DNA of 64,000 nucleotides, taken from Salinimicrobium profundisediminis (lineage in GTDB: Bacteria > Bacteroidota > Bacteroidia > Flavobacteriales > Flavobacteriaceae). The notes beneath the pieces are model-generated. The model did not search any database and had not been told where the DNA came from. It saw nothing but the letters and a program-made list of their open reading frames with translations. Made by a program: the position numbers and the translations under genes. Shown here piece by piece: positions 29,574-39,072 of the stretch. How positions within the stretch are numbered: the first letter of the stretch is position 1; the number at the start of each line of letters is the position of its first letter. The stretch spans positions 107,143 through 171,142 of the forward strand of contig NZ_JAPJDA010000004.1 in the NCBI RefSeq assembly GCF_026241755.1, given 5' to 3'.

Positions 29574-32117
29574 ATGGCAAAGAATTTAGTGATTGTAGAG
29601 TCCCCCGCAAAGGCTAAAACCATCGAAAAATTTCTTGGAAAAGATTACACTGTTGCCTCGAGTTTTGGTCATATTGCCGACTTGCCTTCCAAAGAGCTGG
29701 GTGTGGATACCGAGGGTGATTTTACTCCTAAATATATAGTATCTAAAGATAAGAAAGACGTTGTTAAGAAACTTAAGAGCTTAGCAAAGAGTGCAGATAT
29801 GGTATGGCTGGCGAGTGATGAGGACCGGGAGGGAGAAGCTATTGCATGGCACCTGGCCGAGGAGCTGGATCTTGATAAAGCCAAAACCAAAAGGATCGTT
29901 TTTCACGAGATCACAAAATCGGCTATTCTAAAAGCTATTGAAAACCCTAGAGGGATCAATTATAACCTTGTAAATGCCCAGCAGGCGCGCAGGGTTCTTG
30001 ACAGGCTTGTGGGTTATGAGCTCTCGCCGGTGCTTTGGAGAAAAGTAAAAGGAGGTCTTTCAGCAGGAAGGGTGCAAAGTGTTTCGGTGAGGTTAATTGT
30101 AGAGAGAGAGCGGGAAATTCAGGGTTTTATTCCTGAAGCTTCTTTTAGAATAGATGCCGAATTCACCAACGAAGATGGCAAATCTTTCAAAGCCAAACTC
30201 CCCAAAAATTTTGATACCAAGGCTGAAGCTGAGCAGTTTCTTTCAGACAATCTGGGAGCTAATTTTAAGGTGGCCGATCTTACGACCAAACCTGCTAAAA
30301 AATCACCTGCACCACCATTTACAACGTCAACACTTCAGCAGGAAGCTGCCCGTAAATTATATTTTTCAGTAAGTAAGACCATGACCATGGCGCAGCGTCT
30401 CTATGAGGCGGGGCATATTACTTATATGAGAACCGATAGCGTAAATCTTTCTGATGATGCAAGAAAAGGTGCTAAAAAAGAGATTTTAGACGCCTATGGT
30501 GAAAAGTACAGTAAGACACGCCAGTTTAAAGGAAAGACCAAAGGGGCGCAGGAAGCTCACGAGGCAATACGACCAACAAATTTTGCAGCACACAGCGTAC
30601 AGGCCGATCGCGATGAACAGCGCCTGTATGAATTGATCTGGAAACGTGCCATAGCTTCCCAAATGAGTGAAGCCGAACTGGAGAGAACTAATGTAAAGAT
30701 TGAAGCCGATAAACACGATAAGCAGTTCACTGCCAATGGAGAAGTTCTAAAATTTGACGGGTTCCTGAAAGTTTATCTGGAAGGTCGCGACGAAGAGGAT
30801 GAAGAATTGCAAGAACAGGAAGGAATGCTACCTGCATTAAGGGTAAACGAAAATCTGAAAAATAACTATATCACGGCCACCGAAAGGTTTACGCGGCCAC
30901 CTTACCGCTATACTGAAGCTTCATTGGTAAAGAAACTGGAAGAGCTGGGAATTGGACGCCCGTCTACCTACGCACCTACAATTTCTACCATTCAAAACCG
31001 GAATTATATCGAGAAAGGATCGGTTGACGGAGTAGAGCGTGATTATGTGCAGTTTACTCTAAAGGCTGAAAAAATAAACGAAAAGAAGCTTACAGAAACT
31101 GTAGGTAGTGATAAAGGAAAACTGGTGCCAACCGATGTTGGGATGGTAGTGAACGATTTTCTTGTCACTCATTTTTCAAGCATTCTGGATTACAATTTCA
31201 CCGCCAAGGTAGAGCAGGATTTTGATGATATAGCTGAAGGGAATGAGGAGTGGACCAAGATGATGAAAGACTTCTACAGCGATTTTCATCCTAATGTGCT
31301 TGACGTTGCCCAAAATGCCGAAAGGGAAGTGGGCGAAAGAATTTTGGGGGAAGATCCTGTTACAGGAAAGCCGGTAAGCGTTCGACTCGGTAAATTTGGA
31401 CCTATGGTGCAAATGGGTTCTGTTGAAGATGAGGAGAAACCGAAATTTGCCAGTCTTTCACCAGATCAAACCCTTGATTCTGTCACTTTTGAAGAGGCGA
31501 TGGAATTGTTTAAGCTTCCGAAGGAACTTGGGGAATATGAAGGAGAAAAAGTGGAGGTAAATAACGGTCGCTTTGGACCTTATGTGCGATATGGGAAAAA
31601 ATTCGTCTCTCTTGAGAAAGGGGAAGATCCTATTGAGGTAACCATGGAGCGGGCGCTGGAATTGATCAAAGAAAAAGAAAAGGCCGATGCGCCTATCTAT
31701 GAATATAAAGACCTGCCCGTGCAAAAAGGAGTGGGGCGTTTTGGACCTTTCCTTAAGTGGAACGATATGTTCATCAACGTGAATAAAAAATACGATTTTG
31801 ATAATCTTTCCGCAGAAGATATAGAGGAACTTATTGAAGATAAGATCAGGAAAGAGCGGGAGAAGGTGATTCACAATTGGGAAGATGAAGGAATAAAGGT
31901 AGAAAAGGCAAGATGGGGGCGTTCTAATATTGTGAAAGGAAAGACTAAAATTGAGCTGCCCAAGACTGTAGATGCAACAAAATTAACGCTTGAAGAGGTA
32001 AAGGGTATACTGGAGAAAAAAGCTCCTAAAAAGAAAACTGCTAAAAAGTCTACCGGCACTAAAAAGACTGCAGCTAAGAAAACCACCAGTAAAAAAACTG
32101 TCTCCAAAAAGAAGTAA
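29574..32117 (+). CDS. topA: DNA topoisomerase I (type IA)
   Basis: Relaxes negative supercoils by cutting one strand. The Toprim domain starts 'LVIVESPAKAKTIEKFL' and includes the acidic triad region 'SDEDREGEAIAWHL'; the catalytic tyrosine is Tyr284 in YMRTDSVNLS. After about residue 580 there are three repeats of the topoisomerase C-terminal type (KFGPMV, RFGPYV, RFGPFL) instead of four-Cys zinc fingers, and the last 35 residues are a Lys/Thr/Ala-rich tail that likely helps DNA binding. 847 aa is in the Bacteroidota range. Followed within 4 nt by an arginase-fold gene. Confidence 0.97.
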   Translation: MAKNLVIVESPAKAKTIEKFLGKDYTVASSFGHIADLPSKELGVDTEGDFTPKYIVSKDKKDVVKKLKSLAKSADMVWLASDEDREGEAIAWHLAEELDLDKAKTKRIVFHEITKSAILKAIENPRGINYNLVNAQQARRVLDRLVGYELSPVLWRKVKGGLSAGRVQSVSVRLIVEREREIQGFIPEASFRIDAEFTNEDGKSFKAKLPKNFDTKAEAEQFLSDNLGANFKVADLTTKPAKKSPAPPFTTSTLQQEAARKLYFSVSKTMTMAQRLYEAGHITYMRTDSVNLSDDARKGAKKEILDAYGEKYSKTRQFKGKTKGAQEAHEAIRPTNFAAHSVQADRDEQRLYELIWKRAIASQMSEAELERTNVKIEADKHDKQFTANGEVLKFDGFLKVYLEGRDEEDEELQEQEGMLPALRVNENLKNNYITATERFTRPPYRYTEASLVKKLEELGIGRPSTYAPTISTIQNRNYIEKGSVDGVERDYVQFTLKAEKINEKKLTETVGSDKGKLVPTDVGMVVNDFLVTHFSSILDYNFTAKVEQDFDDIAEGNEEWTKMMKDFYSDFHPNVLDVAQNAEREVGERILGEDPVTGKPVSVRLGKFGPMVQMGSVEDEEKPKFASLSPDQTLDSVTFEEAMELFKLPKELGEYEGEKVEVNNGRFGPYVRYGKKFVSLEKGEDPIEVTMERALELIKEKEKADAPIYEYKDLPVQKGVGRFGPFLKWNDMFINVNKKYDFDNLSAEDIEELIEDKIRKEREKVIHNWEDEGIKVEKARWGRSNIVKGKTKIELPKTVDATKLTLEEVKGILEKKAPKKKTAKKSTGTKKTAAKKTTSKKTVSKKK

Positions 32118-32120
32118 TTT

Positions 32121-33272
32121 ATGGAATTCGATTTTCTTACGCCGGTGAAGGAGGAGCTCGTAACTGCGGGTAACAGTTTGGGGGCATCCATTCGGATTCA
32201 TCTTGAAAATAAAGCTTTTCCTGACCTTGAGGGCATTAAAATTGCCTTTTTTGGAGTCCTGGAAGATCGTTTGGATGAAGACCCTACCGGTGAGCCGTTT
32301 GATTTTGATAATGTTAGAAGAGAGTTTTACAATTTATACGCGGGTAACTGGAATCTGCCAGTGGCCGATTTAGGGGATATCCAAAAAGGGGATTCTGAAG
32401 AAGATACTTTTTTTGCAGTTCAATCTGTGGTGAACTACTGTCTTAAAAATGGCATTATTCCGGTGCTTCTTGGAGGAAGCCAAGATCTGCTTTATGCGCA
32501 GTACCGGGCTTATGACGGGGTGGAGCAGATGGTGAACCTGGTGAACATCGATTCCAGGTTTGACCTTGGAGATGCCGATAAACCAATAAGTAACCATTCT
32601 TATGTAGGGAAGATGGTAGTGACTAAACCCTACAATCTCTTCAATTATTCTAACCTGGGTTATCAAACTTACTTCAATTCGCAGGATGAGATTGAGTTGA
32701 TGGAGAGGTTATTCTTTGATGCAATAAGACTGGGGGAAGTGTCGGCTGATATTACTGCAATTGAGCCGGTGATGCGAGACGCCAACCTGGTGGGGCTTGA
32801 TTTGGGTGCGATTAGTGCAGGTGCGCTTGGTAACTACAGGCTTCGATCTTCTAACGGTTTTGACGGGAAAGAGATTTGTGCTTTGGCGCGGTATGCAGGC
32901 ATTAGTGATAAAGTGTCTTCATTTGGTATATTTGAATATACTTCCCAGCTTAATTTTCCTGCTTCAAACATGTTGGTGGCTCAAATACTGTGGTATTTTA
33001 TTGAGGGGGTGAATTTTAGGAAAAATGAAAATACTATTTCCTCTAAAAAGGAGTTTATAAGATACCAGGTTCCAATTGACGATGAGATCCTGGTTTTTTA
33101 TAAGAGTCCGGTAAGCGGTCGCTGGTGGATAGAAATTCCATTTATTTCACCTGCAAATAATAAACTTAAGAGGCATACGTTATTACCTTGCACGCAAGGA
33201 GATTACCTCGACGCCTGTAATCAAATCATCCCCGAGAGGTGGTATAAAACAAAAAGGAAAAACGAAATTTAA
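32121..33272 (+). CDS. arginase/formimidoylglutamase-fold protein lacking canonical metal ligands
   Basis: 383-aa protein with the overall arrangement of ureohydrolases (arginase, agmatinase, formimidoylglutamase) but poor at the manganese sites: the first motif, normally GGDHS, reads GGSQD; the second, normally DxHxD, reads NIDSRFD; and the third, normally SxDxDxxDP, reads GLDLGAISAG. So the binuclear Mn site is probably absent or changed. It starts 4 nt after topA and lies just before gldK, an order seen in relatives, which hints at a non-catalytic role in that context, but this is inference. Automatic tools would likely label it formimidoylglutamase; I would not. Confidence 0.75.
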   Translation: MEFDFLTPVKEELVTAGNSLGASIRIHLENKAFPDLEGIKIAFFGVLEDRLDEDPTGEPFDFDNVRREFYNLYAGNWNLPVADLGDIQKGDSEEDTFFAVQSVVNYCLKNGIIPVLLGGSQDLLYAQYRAYDGVEQMVNLVNIDSRFDLGDADKPISNHSYVGKMVVTKPYNLFNYSNLGYQTYFNSQDEIELMERLFFDAIRLGEVSADITAIEPVMRDANLVGLDLGAISAGALGNYRLRSSNGFDGKEICALARYAGISDKVSSFGIFEYTSQLNFPASNMLVAQILWYFIEGVNFRKNENTISSKKEFIRYQVPIDDEILVFYKSPVSGRWWIEIPFISPANNKLKRHTLLPCTQGDYLDACNQIIPERWYKTKRKNEI

Positions 33273-33367
33273 ATGATATAAACATTTGTAGCTTCTGCAT
33301 TTTAACTAAATAAATTGTTTATTAGAAAATAAATAAATAGGTTTACTGCCTTGGAGCTATTATGTCC

Positions 33368-33375
33368 TAACTTTG
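33368..33375 (+). promoter_or_regulatory. candidate -7 box for gldK
   Basis: TAACTTTG matches TAnnTTTG and lies 9 nt before the gldK ATG (33385), so the transcript would have almost no leader. The -33 region is weak. Confidence 0.4.
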
Positions 33376-33384
33376 AGAGATATT

Positions 33385-34740
33385 ATGAGGAAATTTTTTT
33401 CGCTTATTGCTGTAATTTCTGTTTTGGCCTCGTGTGGTCGCAGTGATCAAGGGCAATTGGTTGGTGCGCAGGGAAAGAAATGGCATCCCGAAAAACCGTT
33501 GGGGATGACGTTAATTCCTGGTGGTGCATTCATCATGGGTAAAAGTGATGATGATATTGCCGGATTGAACAATGCTCCGCCAAAAACTGTTACTGTTCGT
33601 TCTTTTTATATGGATGAAACCGAAATTACCAATGCGGAATACCGCCAGTTTGTGAATTGGGTAAAAGATTCGGTTACCAGAATGAAACTTGCCATTTTTG
33701 CCGAAGAGATTGGTGAAACCCCCGGTACAGGAGGGATTGGTGAATTTGCTTTTGCCGATAGCGAGGAGGCCGATATGACTCCCTATGAACAGTACATGTA
33801 TAATAACTACTACAGTCTTGGAGATTATGAAGGCAGAAAGATCAATAAGGATGTAGATCTTATTTGGGATACCAGAGACTACCCCGATGAATATTATGCT
33901 GAGGTGATGGACACCCTATATATTCCTATCGAAGAAGCATACAATGGCCAGCGTTCTTTTGATGTGAATCATCTTAAATTTCGCTACACCTGGATGGACG
34001 TAAGTTCGGCAGCAAGAGCAGAGCCGGGTAAGCGTGCCGATTTTATTGAAACTGAAGAAATTCAAATCTATCCAGATACTACTGTTTGGATCAAAGATTT
34101 TAACTATTCCTATAATGAGCCCATGCACAACGATTATTTTTGGCATGATGCTTATAGCGATTATCCTGTGGTGGGGGTTTCCTGGAAACAGGCACGTGCT
34201 TTTGCACAATGGAGAACCCTGTATCACAACTCTTACAGGAAATCAAAAGGAGAGCACAATGTGAACTCTTATCGTTTACCTACAGAGGCCGAATGGGAAT
34301 ATGCAGCCCGGGGTGGCCTTGAGTCTGCTACTTATCCGTGGGGTGGGCCTTATACCAAGAACGACCGCGGTTGTTTTATGGCTAACTTTAAACCATTAAG
34401 AGGAGATTATGCAGCCGATCAGGCTTTGTACACCGTTGAGGCTAAATCTTATGAGCCTAATGATTACGGATTGTATAATATGGCTGGTAATGTTGCCGAG
34501 TGGGTTTTCTCATCGTATGATCCTGCATCTTATGAGTATTCTTCATCTATGAACCCGTCGGTTAATGATGAGTCTAACATGAAGAAAGTAGTTCGTGGAG
34601 GATCATGGAAAGATGTAGCTTATTTTCTTCAGGTGAGTTCCCGTGACTATGAATACGCAGATTCTGCCCGTAGTTACATCGGCTTTAGAACGGTACAGGA
34701 TTATTTGGGTACAGATCTTACCCTGAATCAAACAAGATAA
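33385..34740 (+). CDS. gldK: gliding motility / type IX secretion lipoprotein GldK
   Basis: Outer membrane lipoprotein of the type IX secretion ring (PorK orthologue). Lipobox LASC with Cys17, then an FGE-sulfatase-like fold: 'TLIPGGAFIMGKSDDD', 'FYMDETEITNAEYRQFV', 'YPVVGVSWKQARAFAQW', 'YRLPTEAEWEYAARGG' and 'NVAEWVFSSYDP... VVRGGSW'. The formylglycine-generating cysteines are not needed in this subgroup. I chose ATG at 33385 over an in-frame TTG at 33373 because it gives a normal lipoprotein signal. First gene of gldKLMN. Confidence 0.95.
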   Translation: MRKFFSLIAVISVLASCGRSDQGQLVGAQGKKWHPEKPLGMTLIPGGAFIMGKSDDDIAGLNNAPPKTVTVRSFYMDETEITNAEYRQFVNWVKDSVTRMKLAIFAEEIGETPGTGGIGEFAFADSEEADMTPYEQYMYNNYYSLGDYEGRKINKDVDLIWDTRDYPDEYYAEVMDTLYIPIEEAYNGQRSFDVNHLKFRYTWMDVSSAARAEPGKRADFIETEEIQIYPDTTVWIKDFNYSYNEPMHNDYFWHDAYSDYPVVGVSWKQARAFAQWRTLYHNSYRKSKGEHNVNSYRLPTEAEWEYAARGGLESATYPWGGPYTKNDRGCFMANFKPLRGDYAADQALYTVEAKSYEPNDYGLYNMAGNVAEWVFSSYDPASYEYSSSMNPSVNDESNMKKVVRGGSWKDVAYFLQVSSRDYEYADSARSYIGFRTVQDYLGTDLTLNQTR

Positions 34741-34793
34741 AAATCCCTATTTCACAAATAACCTATTAAAAAAGAACTAAATTTTTATTTATC

Positions 34794-35438
34794 ATGGCAC
34801 AATCAAAGTCGAGTAAGAAATTAATGAATATGGTGTATGGTCTGGGTGCTTCTGTAGTTATTCTCGGGGCACTATTTAAAATCATGCACTGGCCTTTTGG
34901 TAACTTAATGCTTATCATTGGTCTTATTGTAGAAGCAATTGTTTTTGCTGTTTCTGCATTTGAACCGGTAGATGACGAAGTAGACTGGTCTCTGGTTTAT
35001 CCCGAACTGGCTGGTGGTACACCGGCAACCCGAAATAACCAGGCATTGGTGAGCAACGAAGAGACTGAAGGGATGTTATCTAAAAAACTTGACAATATTT
35101 TACGTGAGGCTAAGATCGATGCCAATTTGATGAGCAGCCTTGGGGATAGTATTAGAAACTTTGAAGGTGCCGCAAAAAATATTACTCCTACAGTAGATGC
35201 CATGGCTTCTCAAAAGAAGTACAGCGAAGAAATGAGCCTGGCTGCAAATCAACTGGAGTCATTGAACAATATTTATAAAGTACAGGTAGAGTCTGCTTCA
35301 CGCCAGGCAGAAGTGAATGATGCAGTAGCCGAAAACGCTGACAGGTTAAATAAGCAAATGGAGTCTTTGGCTACCAACCTTTCTTCTCTAAACAATGTTT
35401 ACGGAGGAATGCTTTCTGCTATGCACGTCAAGGCTTAA
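34794..35438 (+). CDS. gldL: gliding motility / type IX secretion motor protein GldL
   Basis: Inner membrane protein that with GldM forms the proton-driven motor of type IX secretion and gliding. Two N-terminal membrane helices (about residues 14-36 and 38-57) contain the conserved 'KIMHWPFGNLMLIIGLIVE' segment with the buried Glu implicated in proton movement; the rest is a helical cytosolic part rich in coiled coil (EMSLAANQLESLNNIYKVQVE). 214 aa is normal. Confidence 0.95.
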   Translation: MAQSKSSKKLMNMVYGLGASVVILGALFKIMHWPFGNLMLIIGLIVEAIVFAVSAFEPVDDEVDWSLVYPELAGGTPATRNNQALVSNEETEGMLSKKLDNILREAKIDANLMSSLGDSIRNFEGAAKNITPTVDAMASQKKYSEEMSLAANQLESLNNIYKVQVESASRQAEVNDAVAENADRLNKQMESLATNLSSLNNVYGGMLSAMHVKA

Positions 35439-35490
35439 CAGGAAGCTTTTTGCCCTAAAAAAAATTAAAAGAACAAACTAAAATTAGAGA

Positions 35491-37035
35491 ATGGCGTCTG
35501 GAAAACAAACCCCAAGACAGAAGATGATTAACCTGATGTATCTGGTTTTCATCGCAATGATGGCTCTAAATATGTCCAAAGAAGTACTTACTGCCTTTGG
35601 AATGATTAACGAAAGTTTAGCCGAATCAAATGCCTCTGTTACTGAAAGAAATGCCGCTGCAATTGCAGGATTGGCAACAAAAGCTCAAGAACAACCGGCC
35701 AAGTATGTTCCGTTGCAGGAAAAGGCGGAACAAATTCATACCTTAACTGGTAACTTTACCACATACATTGATAACCTCAAGGAAAAAGCGCTTGAAGATA
35801 TTGAAGGAGATGAGCGTGAAGACTATGAGGCAATGGATCAGTCTGCAAAACTTGATGAATATCTTTTCTCAAGCGGGCAGCCAAGTGAAGCAGGAAAGGA
35901 ATTTCTTGCCGAAATAGAGAAATACCGTGAAGGTGTTGCAAATGTATTAGGAGAAGATTTTTCTCAAATAGCTGCTGAAGTTAGAAGAGAATTTAGCACA
36001 GAGCCTGTTGTAGATGGTGAAGGTGTGAAACGCCCATGGTTATCTTATAACTTTGAAGGATTTCCGCTAATTGCATCTATTACAAAGCTTACTCAAATGC
36101 AAGGCGATGCAAAGTCGGCAGAGAATGATGCGCTTTCAGCTATGCTTTCGGGCCAGCTTCAAAGTGATGTTTCTTTGACTAACTATGAAGCTATAGTTAT
36201 TCCCGACAAAACGGCATTCTTTAGTGGAGAGCAGTTCTCCGGAAAAGTGGTTTTAGGAAGAGTAGATCCCTCTTTGCGTTTTGAGAATGTTGTGATCAAC
36301 GGTAACAAAGTGGCTTCTACACAAGCCGGCCAGGTGCAGCTTAAATTCCCAGCCGGGAATGTAGGTGAGCAAAAAATTACCGGGCAACTTCAGTTTAAAG
36401 AAGGGGATTCTATTGTAGAAATTCCGGTGACCAGCTCATATAGTGTTATTCCAAAACCTAATTCCGCAGTAATTTCTGCCGATAAGATGAACGTGGTTTA
36501 CCGTGGGGTTGCAAACCCTATGACCATCTCTATACCAGGAGTGGGTAACGTATCGGCTAATGCACCGGGGCTAAGGTCTACAGGTGGAGCCGGTAATTAC
36601 ATTATGGACGTTACTACGCTCCAGGCTCGTGAAGTGACCATTAATGTAAGTGGTGAACTTCCGGGAGGAGAAAAAGTAAGCGACAGCAAAACATTTAGAG
36701 TACGCGATATACCAAGACCTGTTGGAACTGTAAGAGGGGAAGACGGAACAGTAAGAATGCAGCGTCAAAACCTTGAAATTTCAACCATTGGAGCAGCTCT
36801 GCCCGATTTTGAATTTGATGTTGATCTAAGGGTAACCGGATTCAAATTCCGTGTACCGGGTCAGCCAACTATTCAGGTGAGAGGACAAAAGCTTGACCAG
36901 AGTGCTATTGGAGCGCTAAGAAGAGCAGGCAGAGGCGAGACTATCCAGATCTTTGATGTGGAAGCTCAACTTGCCGGAAGCTCAGGGTATAAGCTAAAAC
37001 AAGTATCTCCGGTACTGGTTGAATTAACAAATTAA
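35491..37035 (+). CDS. gldM: gliding motility / type IX secretion motor protein GldM
   Basis: Single-pass inner membrane protein with a large periplasmic part, the rotor or shaft partner of GldL. It begins with the typical 'GKQTPRQKMINLMYLVFIAMMALNMSKEVLTAFG', with one membrane helix at about residues 16-34, then four periplasmic domains, ending in 'VSPVLVELTN'. 514 aa fits the family. Spaced 52 nt after gldL and 11 nt before gldN. Confidence 0.96.
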   Translation: MASGKQTPRQKMINLMYLVFIAMMALNMSKEVLTAFGMINESLAESNASVTERNAAAIAGLATKAQEQPAKYVPLQEKAEQIHTLTGNFTTYIDNLKEKALEDIEGDEREDYEAMDQSAKLDEYLFSSGQPSEAGKEFLAEIEKYREGVANVLGEDFSQIAAEVRREFSTEPVVDGEGVKRPWLSYNFEGFPLIASITKLTQMQGDAKSAENDALSAMLSGQLQSDVSLTNYEAIVIPDKTAFFSGEQFSGKVVLGRVDPSLRFENVVINGNKVASTQAGQVQLKFPAGNVGEQKITGQLQFKEGDSIVEIPVTSSYSVIPKPNSAVISADKMNVVYRGVANPMTISIPGVGNVSANAPGLRSTGGAGNYIMDVTTLQAREVTINVSGELPGGEKVSDSKTFRVRDIPRPVGTVRGEDGTVRMQRQNLEISTIGAALPDFEFDVDLRVTGFKFRVPGQPTIQVRGQKLDQSAIGALRRAGRGETIQIFDVEAQLAGSSGYKLKQVSPVLVELTN

Positions 37036-37046
37036 ATCATTAGAAC

Positions 37047-37940
37047 ATGAACTGGAACCAATTATTGTTAGGATTATGTGGATTGCTCGTTTCGGTGACC
37101 TCTTTTGGCCAAAGTAATCTTCTTAATGCCAAAAGTCCCGACGAAATAGGAGGCCCTACCAAGGCAGAGCTTACCTATGGAAAGAACGATCCTTTGGAGT
37201 ATGGATATGTTGATGACAGGGATGTACTTTGGGCAAAAACCACCTGGGAGATCATAGATCTCGATGAAAGAGTGAATTTCCCTTTGTATTATCCTATAGA
37301 TACTAACCAGATTGGGGGTTCAAGACGCTCTCTTTACGACGTGTTGGTAGCCGGTATTAAAAGCGGAAAGATTAAAAATATCTATGCCGACTCTTACTTT
37401 AATGATAAGCGTACCCTGAATGACATACAGGCGGCGTTGTCTAAAGTTGATACAACCGATCTTGGTATCGAGCAATACAATGCCGGGGAAGAGATTGATC
37501 CACAATTTATAAGCCGAAGAGATATTTCTTCAGCCGATATTGCTGAATATCACATTCGCGGGTACTGGTATTTTGACAAGCGCCAGGCAGAGCTTAAGTA
37601 CAGGCTTTTGGCCATTGCACCGGTTGCACCTGATGTAAACTTTATTGATGAGGGAGGTGCATCTGCATTGGTAGAGCTTTTTTGGGTATGGTTTCCCGGG
37701 GCAAGAGAAGTGTTGAACGATGCTTATGCTTATAACCCCGATAATACCTCAAATCCGGTATCCTTTGATCACTTGCTCAACGCTCGAAGGTTCAATGCGG
37801 TGATTTATGCTGAAGATAATGTACAAGGCAACCGCCAGGTTGATGATTATATAAGTAACAATGCCTTTATGCAGCTACTGGAGTCTGAAAGGATCAAGGA
37901 GCAAATAAGGAATTTTGAACAGGATATGTGGAATTACTAA
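37047..37940 (+). CDS. gldN: gliding motility / type IX secretion protein GldN
   Basis: Periplasmic protein that with GldK makes the outer membrane-linked ring of type IX secretion (PorN orthologue). Signal peptide ending TSFGQ, then 'VDDRDVLWAKTTWEIIDLDERVNFPLYYPID' and 'SLYDVLVAGIKSGKI', both characteristic. 297 aa. Last gene of the cluster, closed by a terminator. Confidence 0.95.
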   Translation: MNWNQLLLGLCGLLVSVTSFGQSNLLNAKSPDEIGGPTKAELTYGKNDPLEYGYVDDRDVLWAKTTWEIIDLDERVNFPLYYPIDTNQIGGSRRSLYDVLVAGIKSGKIKNIYADSYFNDKRTLNDIQAALSKVDTTDLGIEQYNAGEEIDPQFISRRDISSADIAEYHIRGYWYFDKRQAELKYRLLAIAPVAPDVNFIDEGGASALVELFWVWFPGAREVLNDAYAYNPDNTSNPVSFDHLLNARRFNAVIYAEDNVQGNRQVDDYISNNAFMQLLESERIKEQIRNFEQDMWNY

Positions 37941-37963
37941 ACTGTTCGCATGAATGAATTTAT

Positions 37964-37996
37964 AACGCCTTTTCTTCCCCGAAAAGGCGTTTTTTT
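37964..37996 (+). terminator. intrinsic terminator of gldKLMN
   Basis: AACGCCTTTTC (37964-37974) pairs exactly with GAAAAGGCGTT (37981-37991), then T residues to 37996. Confidence 0.9.
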
Positions 37997-38001
37997 ATAT
38001 C

Positions 38002-38009
38002 TAATTTTG
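38002..38009 (+). promoter_or_regulatory. candidate -7 box of the FAD oxidoreductase gene
   Basis: TAATTTTG, 4 nt before the ATG at 38014 and immediately after the gldN terminator. If used, transcription would start at or within the start codon, giving a leaderless mRNA. Confidence 0.4.
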
Positions 38010-38013
38010 TAAC

Positions 38014-39072
38014 ATGAAAGACTATATTATTGTTGGGGCAGGCCTTAGTGGAACCTGCCTTGCATACAGGCTCGAAAAAGCCGGAAAATCCTTTGTTGTT
38101 TTTGATGATGACAGCCAGGAAGCCTCAAAAGTGGCCGGCGGATTCATGAATCCTGTTATCCTGAAGCGCTTCACCCTGGCCTGGAAGGCCGATGAGCAAC
38201 TGGAAAAAGCATACACGTTCTATAAAGATATGGAAGCGCACCTCAAAAAGACCTTTTTAGGCCCTCTGGAGGTCTACAGGCGGTTTTCATCTATAGAAGA
38301 GCAGAACAACTGGTTTGCAGCAGCCGATAAGCCTAAAATCGCTCCTTTTCTCGATACAAAACTTGTTGCTTCGGTCAATAAACATATTCCGGGGAAATTT
38401 TCTTTCGGAAAAGTATTGAAAACCTCCCGAATTGATCCGCGTTACCTTCTGGAATCCTATTCTGAACACCTTCAGGAGAAGGGCTGGCTTGTACAGGAAA
38501 CTTTTGATCATGATGCACTGCAATTAACCACTTCGGGTGTGCAGTACAAAAACATAGGTGCCAAAAAAGTCATTTTTTGCGAAGGTTTTGGGATTCAGAA
38601 GAATTCCTATTTCAGTTATCTTCCGTTAAGAGGAAATAAAGGGGAATATATCATTATAAAAGCACCCGGGCTCGACCTGGAAGTAGGCGTAAAATCTTCG
38701 ATCTTTATTTTTCCGGCAGGAGGAGATCACTACGCCGTGGGGGCAACCTACAGCAATACCGATAAAACTCCCGAACCTACACAGGCCGCCAGGGAAGAGC
38801 TGGTTGAAAAACTGAAGGATCTCATTAAAACCGATTTTGAAGTGGTAGATCAGGTTGCGGGCTTGCGACCTTCTACGATAGACCGCAGACCCATGGTGGG
38901 GCAGCACCCGGACCACAAAAATCTCTATACATGCAATGGTTTTGGAAGCCGCGGAATCTTAATAGCTCCATCAATTTCTGAAGAACTTATAGATTTCATT
39001 GAGGAAGGTAAAGAACTGGATCCAGAGATTGACATCTCCAGGTTTACCCGAAAGTGGTATAAAAAAGCTTAG
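38014..39072 (+). CDS. FAD-dependent oxidoreductase (DAO family)
   Basis: 352-aa flavoenzyme with an N-terminal dinucleotide-binding motif (IIVGAGLSGTCLAYRLEKAG, with GxGxxG at residues 7-12) and the DAO fold: 'VAGGFMNPVILKRF', 'LPLRGNKGEYIII', 'VAGLRPSTIDRRPMVG' and the C-terminal FAD-contacting 'CNGFGSRGILIAPSISE'. It resembles glycine/D-amino-acid oxidase type enzymes and the oxidase half of MnmC, but without a methyltransferase domain; substrate cannot be set. Its 3' end overlaps the convergent DUF983 gene by 4 bp. Confidence 0.82.
   Translation: MKDYIIVGAGLSGTCLAYRLEKAGKSFVVFDDDSQEASKVAGGFMNPVILKRFTLAWKADEQLEKAYTFYKDMEAHLKKTFLGPLEVYRRFSSIEEQNNWFAAADKPKIAPFLDTKLVASVNKHIPGKFSFGKVLKTSRIDPRYLLESYSEHLQEKGWLVQETFDHDALQLTTSGVQYKNIGAKKVIFCEGFGIQKNSYFSYLPLRGNKGEYIIIKAPGLDLEVGVKSSIFIFPAGGDHYAVGATYSNTDKTPEPTQAAREELVEKLKDLIKTDFEVVDQVAGLRPSTIDRRPMVGQHPDHKNLYTCNGFGSRGILIAPSISEELIDFIEEGKELDPEIDISRFTRKWYKKA

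Noticed and set aside
31458..31874. Minus-strand open frame across topA
   Set aside because: Explained by codon bias of topA in the other strand; no independent signal.
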